From the NCBI GenBank assembly GCA_016786845.1, contig JAEUVB010000010.1, positions 1-64,000 of the forward strand: 64,000 nucleotides of DNA, given 5' to 3'. The notes beneath the pieces are model-generated. The model made no database searches, had not been told where the DNA came from, and saw only the letters and a list, made by a program, of their open reading frames with translations. This DNA is from Chitinophagaceae bacterium. GTDB taxonomy: Bacteria; Bacteroidota; Bacteroidia; Chitinophagales; Chitinophagaceae. This document shows positions 8,284-16,739 of the stretch, one piece after another (positions within the stretch are counted from its first letter, which is position 1; each line of letters starts with the position of its first letter). Made by a program: the position numbers and the translations under genes.

Positions 8284-9525
8284 TTGAAGTCCCGAATTAA
8301 AGATTTTTTCATTCACATTCCGCATGATGGTATCGCATGGCTGGCTTGCGCAATGATCATACTGGGGATGTTCGTTTCTCGCGCAATGATGAGCATGGGT
8401 ATGATCGGCTTGATCGCGAATGCCATTTTTCATCATCAATTACCTGAACATTTTCGTCGCTTTATCCGCAAACCATATTTATGGCTGTTGAGTTTATATT
8501 TTATCCTCTCCGCACTTTCCGGTTTGTGGAGTCACGATAAAGCTCAATGGATGGAACGTATGCAGATCATGCTCCCTTTTTTAATTCTGCCCTTTGCATT
8601 TTCCGGATTAGGTGCATGGCCGAAAAAATGGTTATCAACATTGTTTAGCCTATTTATCCTACTTACAATCACCGGCATATCGTGGAGCCTTTACTTTTAC
8701 TTTTCACAAAAAGACAACTATGACTTAGGTTTTGGTTTTTCCAGAGGAATACCTACCCCGTTCAAAAATGACCATATCCGCTTTAGCCTCGCCGTAGTAT
8801 TGAGTATATGCTTTAGTGTCGATCTTTTCATGACCACAACATCCAAGATTTGGAAAGGCATGCTTGCATTATTTACCACCATTGGTATCATCTACTTACA
8901 TATTCTATCAGCCAAAACAGGTCTGCTTACATTTTATATCATAGGCCTTTTGTTCGTCGGAAAATTGCTGCTTAACCCTTCCAATAGAAAATATGGATTC
9001 ATTATACTTTCTGCGATCATCATACTCCCTGTGGTGATGTATTTTTCTTCTGCCGCTTTGCGGAATAAAATTGGATATTTCCTGTACTCCTTGCAGCAAA
9101 TGAAAAATGAAAAAAAAGAATCTAATATTAGCGACGAAGGTCGATTGATATCCTATGGGTACGCCCTGGAAAGTATTCGAAAACATCCTTTACAAGGTGT
9201 GGGGCTGGGCGATGTGTTACCCACCATGGAAAGTCTGTATTCCCGCGATTTCCCCAATGAAAAACCCAAAATATTATTACCACATAATCAATTTTTGATG
9301 AGTATGATGGCTATTGGTATTGGCGGATTCTTATTACTGCTCTTGCAACAGATCTTCTTATTTCGACTCGCTCTCCGACAAGATTTTCTGTATTTCAGTT
9401 TTATGGTTATGATGTCTTTTACGATGATGATTGAACCCTTATATGAAACTCAATATGGCACTTGCATGTTTTTGTTTTGGTTGCTACTTTTATTACATCG
9501 TCAGACAGAGAAAGTCATCCGGTAA
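8284..9525 (+). CDS. O-antigen ligase/polymerase-like membrane protein
   Basis: This is a polytopic membrane protein of about 413 residues with roughly ten hydrophobic segments. The large loop near residues 285-340 has the Wzy_C/O-antigen ligase signature (GRLISYGYALESIRKHPLQGVGLG and later LPHNQFLM, His near 335). Proteins of this kind join polysaccharide to lipid A core or polymerise repeat units at the periplasmic face. The assigned start is TTG at 8284, directly after an in-frame TGA; the next in-frame ATG is well into the first membrane segment. No other polysaccharide genes are nearby, so this is an isolated copy. Ligase and polymerase cannot be told apart here. Confidence 0.82.
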   Translation: MKSRIKDFFIHIPHDGIAWLACAMIILGMFVSRAMMSMGMIGLIANAIFHHQLPEHFRRFIRKPYLWLLSLYFILSALSGLWSHDKAQWMERMQIMLPFLILPFAFSGLGAWPKKWLSTLFSLFILLTITGISWSLYFYFSQKDNYDLGFGFSRGIPTPFKNDHIRFSLAVVLSICFSVDLFMTTTSKIWKGMLALFTTIGIIYLHILSAKTGLLTFYIIGLLFVGKLLLNPSNRKYGFIILSAIIILPVVMYFSSAALRNKIGYFLYSLQQMKNEKKESNISDEGRLISYGYALESIRKHPLQGVGLGDVLPTMESLYSRDFPNEKPKILLPHNQFLMSMMAIGIGGFLLLLLQQIFLFRLALRQDFLYFSFMVMMSFTMMIEPLYETQYGTCMFLFWLLLLLHRQTEKVIR

Positions 9526-9703
9526 TACGATAACGCCTGCCCCATTCTCGAACCATCAGTCCCCTATATCAGATTCATTGTACACGTCCAACCATTTCTT
9601 ATTACGATATTTCACTGGACTTGAATGGATTGCAGGATAAATGAAGTTTTATTTTGCACTTCTATAAATTCCTCTCTATATTGTACTTCCTAAATATTCA
9701 GAC

Positions 9704-12325
9704 ATGAAAATTCTTGAAATAAAAGTGATGAAGGGCCCAAACTATTGGAGCTCTCGCAGACATAAATTGGTGGTCATGCTGCTCGACCTCGAAGAGATGG
9801 AACAAAGACCAACGAATTTAATTCCGGGTTTTCATGAAAGAATCATGAAGATGTTTCCAACCATGGTTTCACATCGCTGCAGTGAAGATGTAGAAGGTGG
9901 ATTTTTTATGCGCGTAAAAGAAGGTACCTGGATGGGACATGTGATCGAACATATCGCGCTTGAACTGCAAACCCTGGCCGGCATGGAGACCGGATTTGGC
10001 CGTACACGCGGAGCCGGGAAAGAAGGGCTTTACCATGTCGTATTTTCCTATGTGGAAGAAGAAGCAGGTAAGGCCACTGCGGAAGCTTCTGTTGAAATAG
10101 CAAAACGCCTGATAACCGGTGAAGATTTTGATGTCAACTCATTTATACATGAACTGCGAGTCATTCGCGAGCGAGTGCGCCTCGGACCATCAACGGGTTC
10201 CATTGTAGAAGAAGCCATCAATCGAAATATTCCCTGGATTCGTTTGAATAAAAACTCTTTGGTTCAATTGGGTTATGGTATCAATCAACGTCGTATACAA
10301 GCCACCGTTGCCAGTACAACGAGCAATATTGCCGTAGAAATTGCCTGTGACAAAGAAGATACTAAAAACCTCTTGGAAGCAGCCGAAGTTCCGGTACCGA
10401 AAGGACGCATCATCTATGATGAAGAGGATTTAAAAAATGCCATAGACCGAATCAAATATCCGATTGTATTAAAACCTGTCAATGGCAATCACGGTCGAGG
10501 CGCTACCACCAATATTCAAAATTGGGAAAGTGCATTACTGGCCTTTGAAATCGCAAAAAAACATTCGAGAGCCATTATCTGTGAAAAATTCATTACCGGT
10601 TACGACTTCCGCCTGCTGGTCATTAATTATAAATTTATAGCAGCAGCTAAACGCACACCGGCATGTGTAACCGGCGATGGGGTAAGTACCTTGCAACAAC
10701 TCATTGATCAGGTAAATGCAGATCCTCGCCGTGGATTCGGACATGAAAAAGTGCTCACCCAAATCAAAGTGGATGCCGTAACCGAAAAAATTCTTTTAGA
10801 CAAGGAGCTAACCCTGGACAGCGTGATTCCTGACAAGGAAATACTCTACCTGAAACCTACAGCCAACCTCAGCACAGGAGGAACATCTACGGATGTGACC
10901 GACTATGTTCACCCCAACAATATCTTTTTGGCAGAGCGGATCGCACGAATTATCGGTTTGGATATTTGTGGGATCGATATTATGGCTAGCGACCTTTCCA
11001 CACCTTTGGAAGAAAATGGAGGCGCTATTTTAGAAGTGAATGCCGCTCCCGGATTCCGTATGCATATCGATCCAAGTGAAGGCCTGGCTCGTAACGTTGC
11101 TGAACCGGTCATTGATATGCTTTACCCTCCGGGAACCTCTGCCCGCATACCCATCATAGCTGTAGGTGGCACCAACGGCAAAACGACAACGACCCGACTC
11201 ACGGCGCATTTGGTGAAGAGTATGGGCCATAAAGTTGGGTTTACGACCAGTGATGGGGTGTATATTCAAAATCAAATGATGGTGCGTGGCGATTGTACCG
11301 GACCGATTAGCGCAGAGTTTGTACTCAAAGATCCAACCGTGGACTTTGCCGTATTAGAATGTGCACGCGGTGGCATTTTACGTGCCGGTCTCGGATTTCA
11401 CAAATGTGATATCGGTATCGTCACCAACGTGAGCGCCGATCATCTCGGACTTAGTGGTATCGATACAATAGAACAATTGGCCCGGGTAAAAGCCGTGGTG
11501 GTGCAAAGTGTTCTGCCCGATGGATATGCCATTTTAAATGCCGATGATGATTTGGTTTATAAAATGAAAGATGATCTGAGTTGCCATATCGCTTTGTTCA
11601 GCATGAATCCAAAAAGCAAACGCATTAAAGAACATTGTGATAAAAATGGCATTGCAGCAGTTTACGATGAGAAAAGCGATATGATTTATATCCAGAAAGG
11701 CGCATGGAAAATTCAAATCGAAAAAGCGCACCAGATACCGCTAACCCAAAGTGGACGTGCCCTGTTTAACGTCATGAATATTATGCCTGCCGTATTGGCC
11801 GGTTACCTCAGAGGATTCACGGTAGTTGATATTCGCCAGGCACTTCAAACATTTATTCCTAGCCCGGCACAAACACCCGGCCGGATGAATTTATTTCAAT
11901 TTAGAAACTTTCAGGTGCTCGCCGACTACGCACACAATCCTGCCGGATTTGCAGTATTAAAAGCTTATGTCGACAAGGTGGAGGCCTCCCGAAAAATTGG
12001 AATTATATCCGGAACCGGCGACAGAAGAGATGAGGACATTCGACAACTGGGAGAAATCGCTGCGGAAATGTTTGATGAAATTATTATTCGTCAGGATAAA
12101 CACCTCCGCGGCCGGACTGAAGACAATATTATCGGCTTGCTGAAAGAAGGAATATTTAAAGTAAAACAAGAAATAGAGGTAAAGGTCATTTTGAAGGAAC
12201 TTGAGGCCATCGATTATGCGGTCAAAAATGCGCCTAAAGATTCCTTTATCGTCATTTGCAGCGATGTAGTAACGGATGCATTAGCACATATACAAAAAAT
12301 GAAGAACGAAGAAGATACGCATTAA
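9704..12325 (+). CDS. cphA: Cyanophycin synthetase
   Basis: The 873-residue protein has the two-part CphA layout. After an N-terminal family domain, an ATP-grasp domain spans about 210-475 (KPVNGNHGRGA, later ILEVNAAPGFRMH). A Mur-ligase-like domain follows, with nucleotide loop GGTNGKTT (488-495, Lys493), a VTNVSADHLG block and DYAHNPAGF near 745. CphA builds the Asp-Arg polymer cyanophycin without a template by adding Asp to the backbone and Arg to its side chains. No cyanophycinase (cphB) or isoaspartyl dipeptidase lies in the window. The 3' end overlaps the convergent OmpA-like gene by four bases. The family is certain; a related polymer is possible in this lineage. Confidence 0.95.
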   Translation: MKILEIKVMKGPNYWSSRRHKLVVMLLDLEEMEQRPTNLIPGFHERIMKMFPTMVSHRCSEDVEGGFFMRVKEGTWMGHVIEHIALELQTLAGMETGFGRTRGAGKEGLYHVVFSYVEEEAGKATAEASVEIAKRLITGEDFDVNSFIHELRVIRERVRLGPSTGSIVEEAINRNIPWIRLNKNSLVQLGYGINQRRIQATVASTTSNIAVEIACDKEDTKNLLEAAEVPVPKGRIIYDEEDLKNAIDRIKYPIVLKPVNGNHGRGATTNIQNWESALLAFEIAKKHSRAIICEKFITGYDFRLLVINYKFIAAAKRTPACVTGDGVSTLQQLIDQVNADPRRGFGHEKVLTQIKVDAVTEKILLDKELTLDSVIPDKEILYLKPTANLSTGGTSTDVTDYVHPNNIFLAERIARIIGLDICGIDIMASDLSTPLEENGGAILEVNAAPGFRMHIDPSEGLARNVAEPVIDMLYPPGTSARIPIIAVGGTNGKTTTTRLTAHLVKSMGHKVGFTTSDGVYIQNQMMVRGDCTGPISAEFVLKDPTVDFAVLECARGGILRAGLGFHKCDIGIVTNVSADHLGLSGIDTIEQLARVKAVVVQSVLPDGYAILNADDDLVYKMKDDLSCHIALFSMNPKSKRIKEHCDKNGIAAVYDEKSDMIYIQKGAWKIQIEKAHQIPLTQSGRALFNVMNIMPAVLAGYLRGFTVVDIRQALQTFIPSPAQTPGRMNLFQFRNFQVLADYAHNPAGFAVLKAYVDKVEASRKIGIISGTGDRRDEDIRQLGEIAAEMFDEIIIRQDKHLRGRTEDNIIGLLKEGIFKVKQEIEVKVILKELEAIDYAVKNAPKDSFIVICSDVVTDALAHIQKMKNEEDTH

Positions 12326-12867
12326 TTCAAATCGTGCAAGACGACGAATTCAACCCGTCGATTATAACTTCTTCCTTGTTCTGTACTATTGTCTGCTATT
12401 GGCGAACTGTCACCGAGCCCCCATACGGTTAGTCTGGTACTTTTGATACCTTGCGACACCAGCATATCTTTAATCAGTTCTGCACGTTGCTGCGAGGTCT
12501 TTCTTTTTAACTCAGGTGAAGCATTCAAATCACAATGCCCGGTAATCATCACAGACAAATCACTTTGTTGTTTCAAAAGGGCACACAGGCGATGAATCTG
12601 CTCGGTATAATCATAACATGGTTCTATTTCAGAAGGCCTGAATAAAATATTTTCAGGAAATAGATCTTTGATCGCTACCTCAATATCCGTTTTCCCGGGC
12701 TCCGGAAACACCTTGGTATGGTCTGAAGTTAGATCATTCAATGATTCTTGATGTATAGACTTGGAAGCACTTGAGCGATAATAAGGTTCATGAATCGGAC
12801 CATAACTATAACATGAAGTCATCCACAGCGGTATAACCACTAAAATGGACATTGATATTTTTTTCAT
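12322..12867 (-). CDS. OmpA-family lipoprotein (copy 2)
   Basis: The 181-residue lipoprotein (lipobox MTSC, Cys19) has a C-terminal OmpA/peptidoglycan-binding domain (about 75-180). Typical features are ITGHCDLNAS, a QQRAELIKDML helix, and NRRVEFVVL at the end. Such proteins tie the outer membrane to the cell wall. It lacks the N-terminal beta-barrel of classical OmpA. It is a diverged paralogue of the gene just upstream (12977-13564): both share the ending after GLGSTSPIADN/GLGDSSPIADN. It overlaps cphA tail to tail by four bases. Confidence 0.9.
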   Translation of the reverse strand: MKKISMSILVVIPLWMTSCYSYGPIHEPYYRSSASKSIHQESLNDLTSDHTKVFPEPGKTDIEVAIKDLFPENILFRPSEIEPCYDYTEQIHRLCALLKQQSDLSVMITGHCDLNASPELKRKTSQQRAELIKDMLVSQGIKSTRLTVWGLGDSSPIADNSTEQGRSYNRRVEFVVLHDLN

Positions 12868-12976
12868 ATACTAACTGATTGGTTGGTACGTAAATATATG
12901 AAATAATAAATTGTATATCCCTCTACCTAACAAGCTTTAGTAGAGGTAATCATCAATATTTGCGATAAATCTGCAC

Positions 12977-13564
12977 TTATTGTTTGTCATCATACAAGAC
13001 TACAAACTCCACACGGCGATTTCTTTTGCGACCTTCTTCTGTGGCATTATCCGCAATGGGGGAAGTGGAGCCCAATCCCCAATACTCCAAACGAGCCGGG
13101 TTAACCCCATTGGACAAAATATTTTCCCGAATAATCTTAGCCCTCTGGGTTGAAATCGTAACATTTTTGGATTCCTTTCCTCGGTTATCCGTATGCCCGG
13201 TCACAAGAATATTCGTCTTTTTGTATTTTTTCAACAATGTTGAAAATCTTTCCAAAGGCTCCTGAAAAAAAGCGGAAGGATACAATTCACCCTTGATATA
13301 GGTGATGTTATCCGGGAACAACAACTTGATACTGTCTTCGATCAACCCCACCTCTGCTTCCGGTAATTTTTCCTTCATTTCCGAATACGTCTTAAACATA
13401 TACTCTGATTTGGTTAAAGGTTCCGCAAACACTTTCTCCGGTGGCGGAGGCAAGGGTTTGCGCGAAGTGTACCCGGAATCCCTTACCGGTCCATCGTACA
13501 AATTACAGGATGTAAAACTCGTGATCAAGATCAAGGTGAAAATCAGGGCTTGAGATGTAGACAT
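12977..13564 (-). CDS. OmpA-family lipoprotein (copy 1)
   Basis: The 195-residue lipoprotein (lipobox FTSC, Cys20) has a linker rich in Pro and Lys and a C-terminal OmpA domain: VTGHTDNRGKESKN, a STQRAKIIRENIL helix, GLGSTSPIADN, NRRVEFVVL. Peptidoglycan binding at the periplasmic face is expected from the family. It begins ten bases after the stop of korA and so is probably on the same transcript. With the next gene it forms a tandem duplicate pair, separated by 109 bases. Confidence 0.9.
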   Translation of the reverse strand: MSTSQALIFTLILITSFTSCNLYDGPVRDSGYTSRKPLPPPPEKVFAEPLTKSEYMFKTYSEMKEKLPEAEVGLIEDSIKLLFPDNITYIKGELYPSAFFQEPLERFSTLLKKYKKTNILVTGHTDNRGKESKNVTISTQRAKIIRENILSNGVNPARLEYWGLGSTSPIADNATEEGRKRNRRVEFVVLYDDKQ

Positions 13565-13574
13565 AATAGTAAAA

Positions 13575-15425
13575 TTAAGCAGAGAGTATTCCCTTCAGAA
13601 AACTTTCAAGTTCGGATTGGGTAATTGGAGTGCCTTTAATTTTATTGTATCCAATGGCGTCAATTAAAAATTCACTTCGGATAATACGAATGAGTTGACC
13701 ATTGTTAATTTCAGGTATCACTACTTTCTTATAGGATCTCAGGATGTGATCCAAATTAATTGGGAAAGGTCGAATATATCGCAAATGACATTGTGCCACA
13801 GAATAGCCTTCTTTGATTAATTTTTGAACAACAGTGGTAATCACCCCATAGGTGGAACCCCAACCCAATACCAAAAGCTCCCCTTCTTCAGGACCCTGTG
13901 ATATCGTTTGCACCGGAATGAATTCTGCAATCTGATCGATTTTCGCTTGCCGCGTTTTGACCATATGTTCATGGTTTTCCGCATCATAACTCACATTCCC
14001 GGTGATGTCTTGTTTTTCCAAACCACCAATACGATGTTCCAGTCCGGCAGAACCCGGTACCGACCATGGTCTCACCAGTTTATGATCACGCTGATAAGGC
14101 AATAATTTTTCTTCTCCTTCATCCAGCGTCGTTTTAAATTTAACTTCAATCTCCGGTATATCTGCCGATTGCGGAAACTTCCAGGGTTCTGCGCCATTCG
14201 CAATAAAGCCATCGCTGAGCAAGATGACCGGCGTCATATGCTGAATGGATATCCGGCAAGCTTCCAATACAGCAAAAAAACAATCGGATGGTGTGCTCGC
14301 CGAAATCACCGGCATGGGACATTCACCATTACGACCGTAATAGGCCTGAAGCAAATCACTTTGTTCGGTCTTGGTCGGTAATCCGGTCGAAGGTCCGCCA
14401 CGCTGAATGTCAATGATTAATAAAGGCATTTCCAACATTACGGCCAGTCCCATGGCTTCGGCCTTCAAAGCCATACCCGGTCCGGATGTAGTCGTCACGC
14501 CTAAAGCACCTCCATAAGAAGCCCCAATGGAGGAAGTAATGGCAGCTATCTCATCTTCCGCTTGAAAAGTGATGACATTATAATTCTTGTATTTACTGAG
14601 CTCGTGCAAAATATCAGAAGCCGGTGTTATAGGATATGATCCGAGAAACACAGGCAACCCCGATTTTTTACCCGCAGTCACCAGGCCCAGCGCAATCGCC
14701 GTATTGCCGGTAATGCTTCGATAAACCCCCGGTGCTACATGCGCCTTTGCAACAGTATACCGAGAAGTGAACAACTCTGTCGTATCAGCATAATGATATC
14801 CCGCCTGCAAGGCTTTGATATTGCTCTCTAATATGACAGGCTTATGACTAAATTTTTCATTCAAAAACCGTATGGTATTGTCCATTTTACGGTCGTACAT
14901 CCAATACAGGAATCCGAGCACAAACATATTCTTGGCCCTGTCCTTTTCCTTGGTCCCTAAAGTTATATCCGCGAGTGCTTCACGCGTTAATTTGGTCACA
15001 TCTATTTTGTGAACCGTATATCCATCTAAACTGTCATTTTCAATCGGATTCTCACCTTCAGGATAATTGGCGAGTCGCAGATTCTTAGAATCAAAACCAT
15101 CGGTATTCAAGATGATGATGCCCCCTTTCTTGACCGATTTCAAATTTACTTTTAGCGCCGCAGCATTCATGGCGACCAATACATCACATTCATCCCCGGG
15201 TGTGTACACGGCGTCCGAAGAAAAATGCAACTGATAACCACTCACCCCGGGTACTGTGCCTAACGGAGCGCGTATCTCAGCCGGAAAATCAGGAAAAGTA
15301 GACAAATCATTGCCGAGCAATGCCGTATTGGTCGTAAACTGTGTACCTGTGAGCTGAATACCATCCCCACTATCGCCAGCAAATTTGATGACTACGTCCG
15401 CTACTTCCTGTAAGCCTTCGTTCAT
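13575..15425 (-). CDS. korA: 2-oxoacid:ferredoxin oxidoreductase, fused gamma-alpha subunit (KorA type)
   Basis: In this 616-residue subunit the gamma domain (about 1-190, GDSGDGIQLTG) is fused to the alpha domain. The alpha domain has YPITPASDIL, FQAEDEIAAI and a long TTTSGPGMALK block, as in 2-oxoglutarate:ferredoxin oxidoreductase. The enzyme makes succinyl-CoA from 2-oxoglutarate with reduced ferredoxin as electron product, or runs in reverse. The thiamine-binding beta subunit (KorB) is not adjacent and not in the window. The upstream neighbour is sucD, which uses succinyl-CoA, so 2-oxoglutarate is the most likely substrate. Other 2-oxoacids cannot be excluded. Confidence 0.9.
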   Translation of the reverse strand: MNEGLQEVADVVIKFAGDSGDGIQLTGTQFTTNTALLGNDLSTFPDFPAEIRAPLGTVPGVSGYQLHFSSDAVYTPGDECDVLVAMNAAALKVNLKSVKKGGIIILNTDGFDSKNLRLANYPEGENPIENDSLDGYTVHKIDVTKLTREALADITLGTKEKDRAKNMFVLGFLYWMYDRKMDNTIRFLNEKFSHKPVILESNIKALQAGYHYADTTELFTSRYTVAKAHVAPGVYRSITGNTAIALGLVTAGKKSGLPVFLGSYPITPASDILHELSKYKNYNVITFQAEDEIAAITSSIGASYGGALGVTTTSGPGMALKAEAMGLAVMLEMPLLIIDIQRGGPSTGLPTKTEQSDLLQAYYGRNGECPMPVISASTPSDCFFAVLEACRISIQHMTPVILLSDGFIANGAEPWKFPQSADIPEIEVKFKTTLDEGEEKLLPYQRDHKLVRPWSVPGSAGLEHRIGGLEKQDITGNVSYDAENHEHMVKTRQAKIDQIAEFIPVQTISQGPEEGELLVLGWGSTYGVITTVVQKLIKEGYSVAQCHLRYIRPFPINLDHILRSYKKVVIPEINNGQLIRIIRSEFLIDAIGYNKIKGTPITQSELESFLKGILSA

Positions 15426-15495
15426 ATGCGCAAAGATAATTTTTTAGTTGGGAATATTTCCCGGGTCTTGGGCCATTCTACCCATCCCTTGCAAA

Positions 15496-16365
15496 TTAGG
15501 ATAATACTGAGGCCATGGTCTTACCGATATCGGCAGGACTGTTCACCACATGGATTCCGCACGCACTCATGATCTTCATTTTCGCCTCTGCCGTATCGTC
15601 TGCACCGCCTACAATGGCACCGGCATGACCCATACGACGTCCGGGAGGAGCCGTTTGACCGGCAATAAAACCTACTACCGGTTTACGCATGTTATCTTTC
15701 AGCCATTGGGCCGCTTCAGCTTCCATACCTCCGCCAATTTCACCAATCATGATGATGCCTTTGGTTTCCGGATCGTTCATCAGCAATTCTACCGCTTCTT
15801 TCGTTGTCGTGCCAATGATGGGATCTCCGCCAATACCAATCGCTGTGGTAATGCCCATGCCCGCTTTCACCACCTGATCGGCCGCTTCATAGGTCAGGGT
15901 TCCGGATTTTGAAACAATTCCGATATTGCCTTTCTTGAAGATAAAGCCCGGCATGATGCCCACTTTCGCTTCGTCGGCGGTAATAACGCCCGGACAATTC
16001 GGTCCGATCAATCGACAATCACGGTCTTGTATATAATGTTTAGCCGTCACCATATCCTGTACAGGTATGCCTTCGGTAATGCAAATAATGGTTTTGATGC
16101 CTGCATCAGCAGCTTCCATGATGGCGTCGGCAGCGAAGGCCGGTGGTACAAAAATAATGGAAACATCGGCACCGGCTTGTTGAACTGCGTCACTCACAGT
16201 ATTGAACACCGGACGATCCAAATGCTGAGTGCCCCCTTTACCCGGAGTTACACCACCTACCACATTCGTTCCATATTCGATCATTTGTGTGGCATGAAAG
16301 GTGCCCTCTGTACCGGTAAAGCCTTGTACGATTACTTTGCTGTCTTTGCTGACTAATACGCCCAT
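15496..16365 (-). CDS. sucD: Succinate-CoA ligase, alpha subunit
   Basis: The start was set at the ATG at 16365, which gives the family N-terminus ([18 protein letters not shown]). An upstream in-frame extension to 16590 reads through a GC-rich intergenic element and was rejected. The 289-residue subunit binds CoA ([10 protein letters not shown]) and carries the phosphohistidine loop GHAGAI (His247). It interconverts succinyl-CoA and succinate with nucleotide triphosphate formation in the TCA cycle. The beta subunit sucC is not in the window. A TACCTTTG promoter element lies 20 bases upstream. korA follows after 70 bases. Confidence 0.97.
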   Translation of the reverse strand: MGVLVSKDSKVIVQGFTGTEGTFHATQMIEYGTNVVGGVTPGKGGTQHLDRPVFNTVSDAVQQAGADVSIIFVPPAFAADAIMEAADAGIKTIICITEGIPVQDMVTAKHYIQDRDCRLIGPNCPGVITADEAKVGIMPGFIFKKGNIGIVSKSGTLTYEAADQVVKAGMGITTAIGIGGDPIIGTTTKEAVELLMNDPETKGIIMIGEIGGGMEAEAAQWLKDNMRKPVVGFIAGQTAPPGRRMGHAGAIVGGADDTAEAKMKIMSACGIHVVNSPADIGKTMASVLS

Positions 16366-16385
16366 CTGATTTTTTTTAAGTGGCG

Positions 16386-16393
16386 CAAAGGTA
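16386..16393 (-). promoter_or_regulatory. Candidate -7 promoter element for sucD
   Basis: On the minus strand TACCTTTG matches TAnnTTTG, 20 bases upstream of the ATG. The surrounding 14 bases (TGGCGCAAAGGTAA on the plus strand, 16381-16394) recur exactly at 31200-31213. Confidence 0.5.
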
Positions 16394-16496
16394 AAGGTTA
16401 AATTGGAAAAATACAGCCTAATTATCGACCGTTTCTTCCCTGAAGATACAGCGCCTTTGGCCCTCAGAAAAGTGGCTGGGTCATGCCTTCGAAATG

Positions 16497-16645
16497 GATA
16501 TTTTTGGGGTGCCCCCGCGGTGCGGCAGGAAGACCGTCCACCACCCCGGCATTCCATAATCCGCACAGCGGGGTCGCGCTTTCCGCTCATAGTCCCGCGA
16601 GCAGAGCCTCGCGGGCGCTATCCGCTGCAATCGCTCACCCGGCAC
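16497..16645. repeat. GC-rich intergenic dyad element
   Basis: The stretch is markedly richer in G+C than its surroundings. It has a perfect 8-bp stem CCCGCGAG/CTCGCGGG (16594-16601 and 16608-16615) with a six-base loop. Flanking it are two similar direct strings, GCGCTTTCCGCT (16576-16587) and GCGCTATCCGCT (16615-16626). The form resembles dispersed elements that I associate with Bacteroidota genomes; the association is from memory. Confidence 0.5.
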
Positions 16646-16691
16646 CTCGTTCATTTATGGCCCTTCATTCTATCTTTATCTTCCCTCCCGA

Positions 16692-16722
16692 TTGTCAAAC
16701 CCGATTCTCTGCACTACTTTTG
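16692..16722 (+). promoter_or_regulatory. Candidate full promoter for purL (TTG-N20-TACTTTTG)
   Basis: TTG at 16692-16694 and TACTTTTG at 16715-16722 are spaced 20 bases apart, fitting the Bacteroidota -33/-7 consensus. The -7 element ends 17 bases before the purL ATG. This is the best complete promoter match in the window. Confidence 0.65.
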
Positions 16723-16739
16723 CGACTCAATTTTTACCC

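Larger units (their letters stand above)
16366..16739. other. Divergent intergenic region between sucD and purL
   Basis: These 374 bases hold the sucD -7 element (16386-16393), a GC-rich dyad element (16497-16645) and the purL promoter (16692-16722). Long ORFs that cross it on the plus strand are compositional artefacts of the GC-rich element: they show no family match and start within the purL promoter area. Confidence 0.7.

Noticed and set aside
16366..16590. Upstream extension of sucD
   Set aside because: Open frame only; it covers the promoter and a repeat element, and the family N-terminus fits the ATG at 16365.
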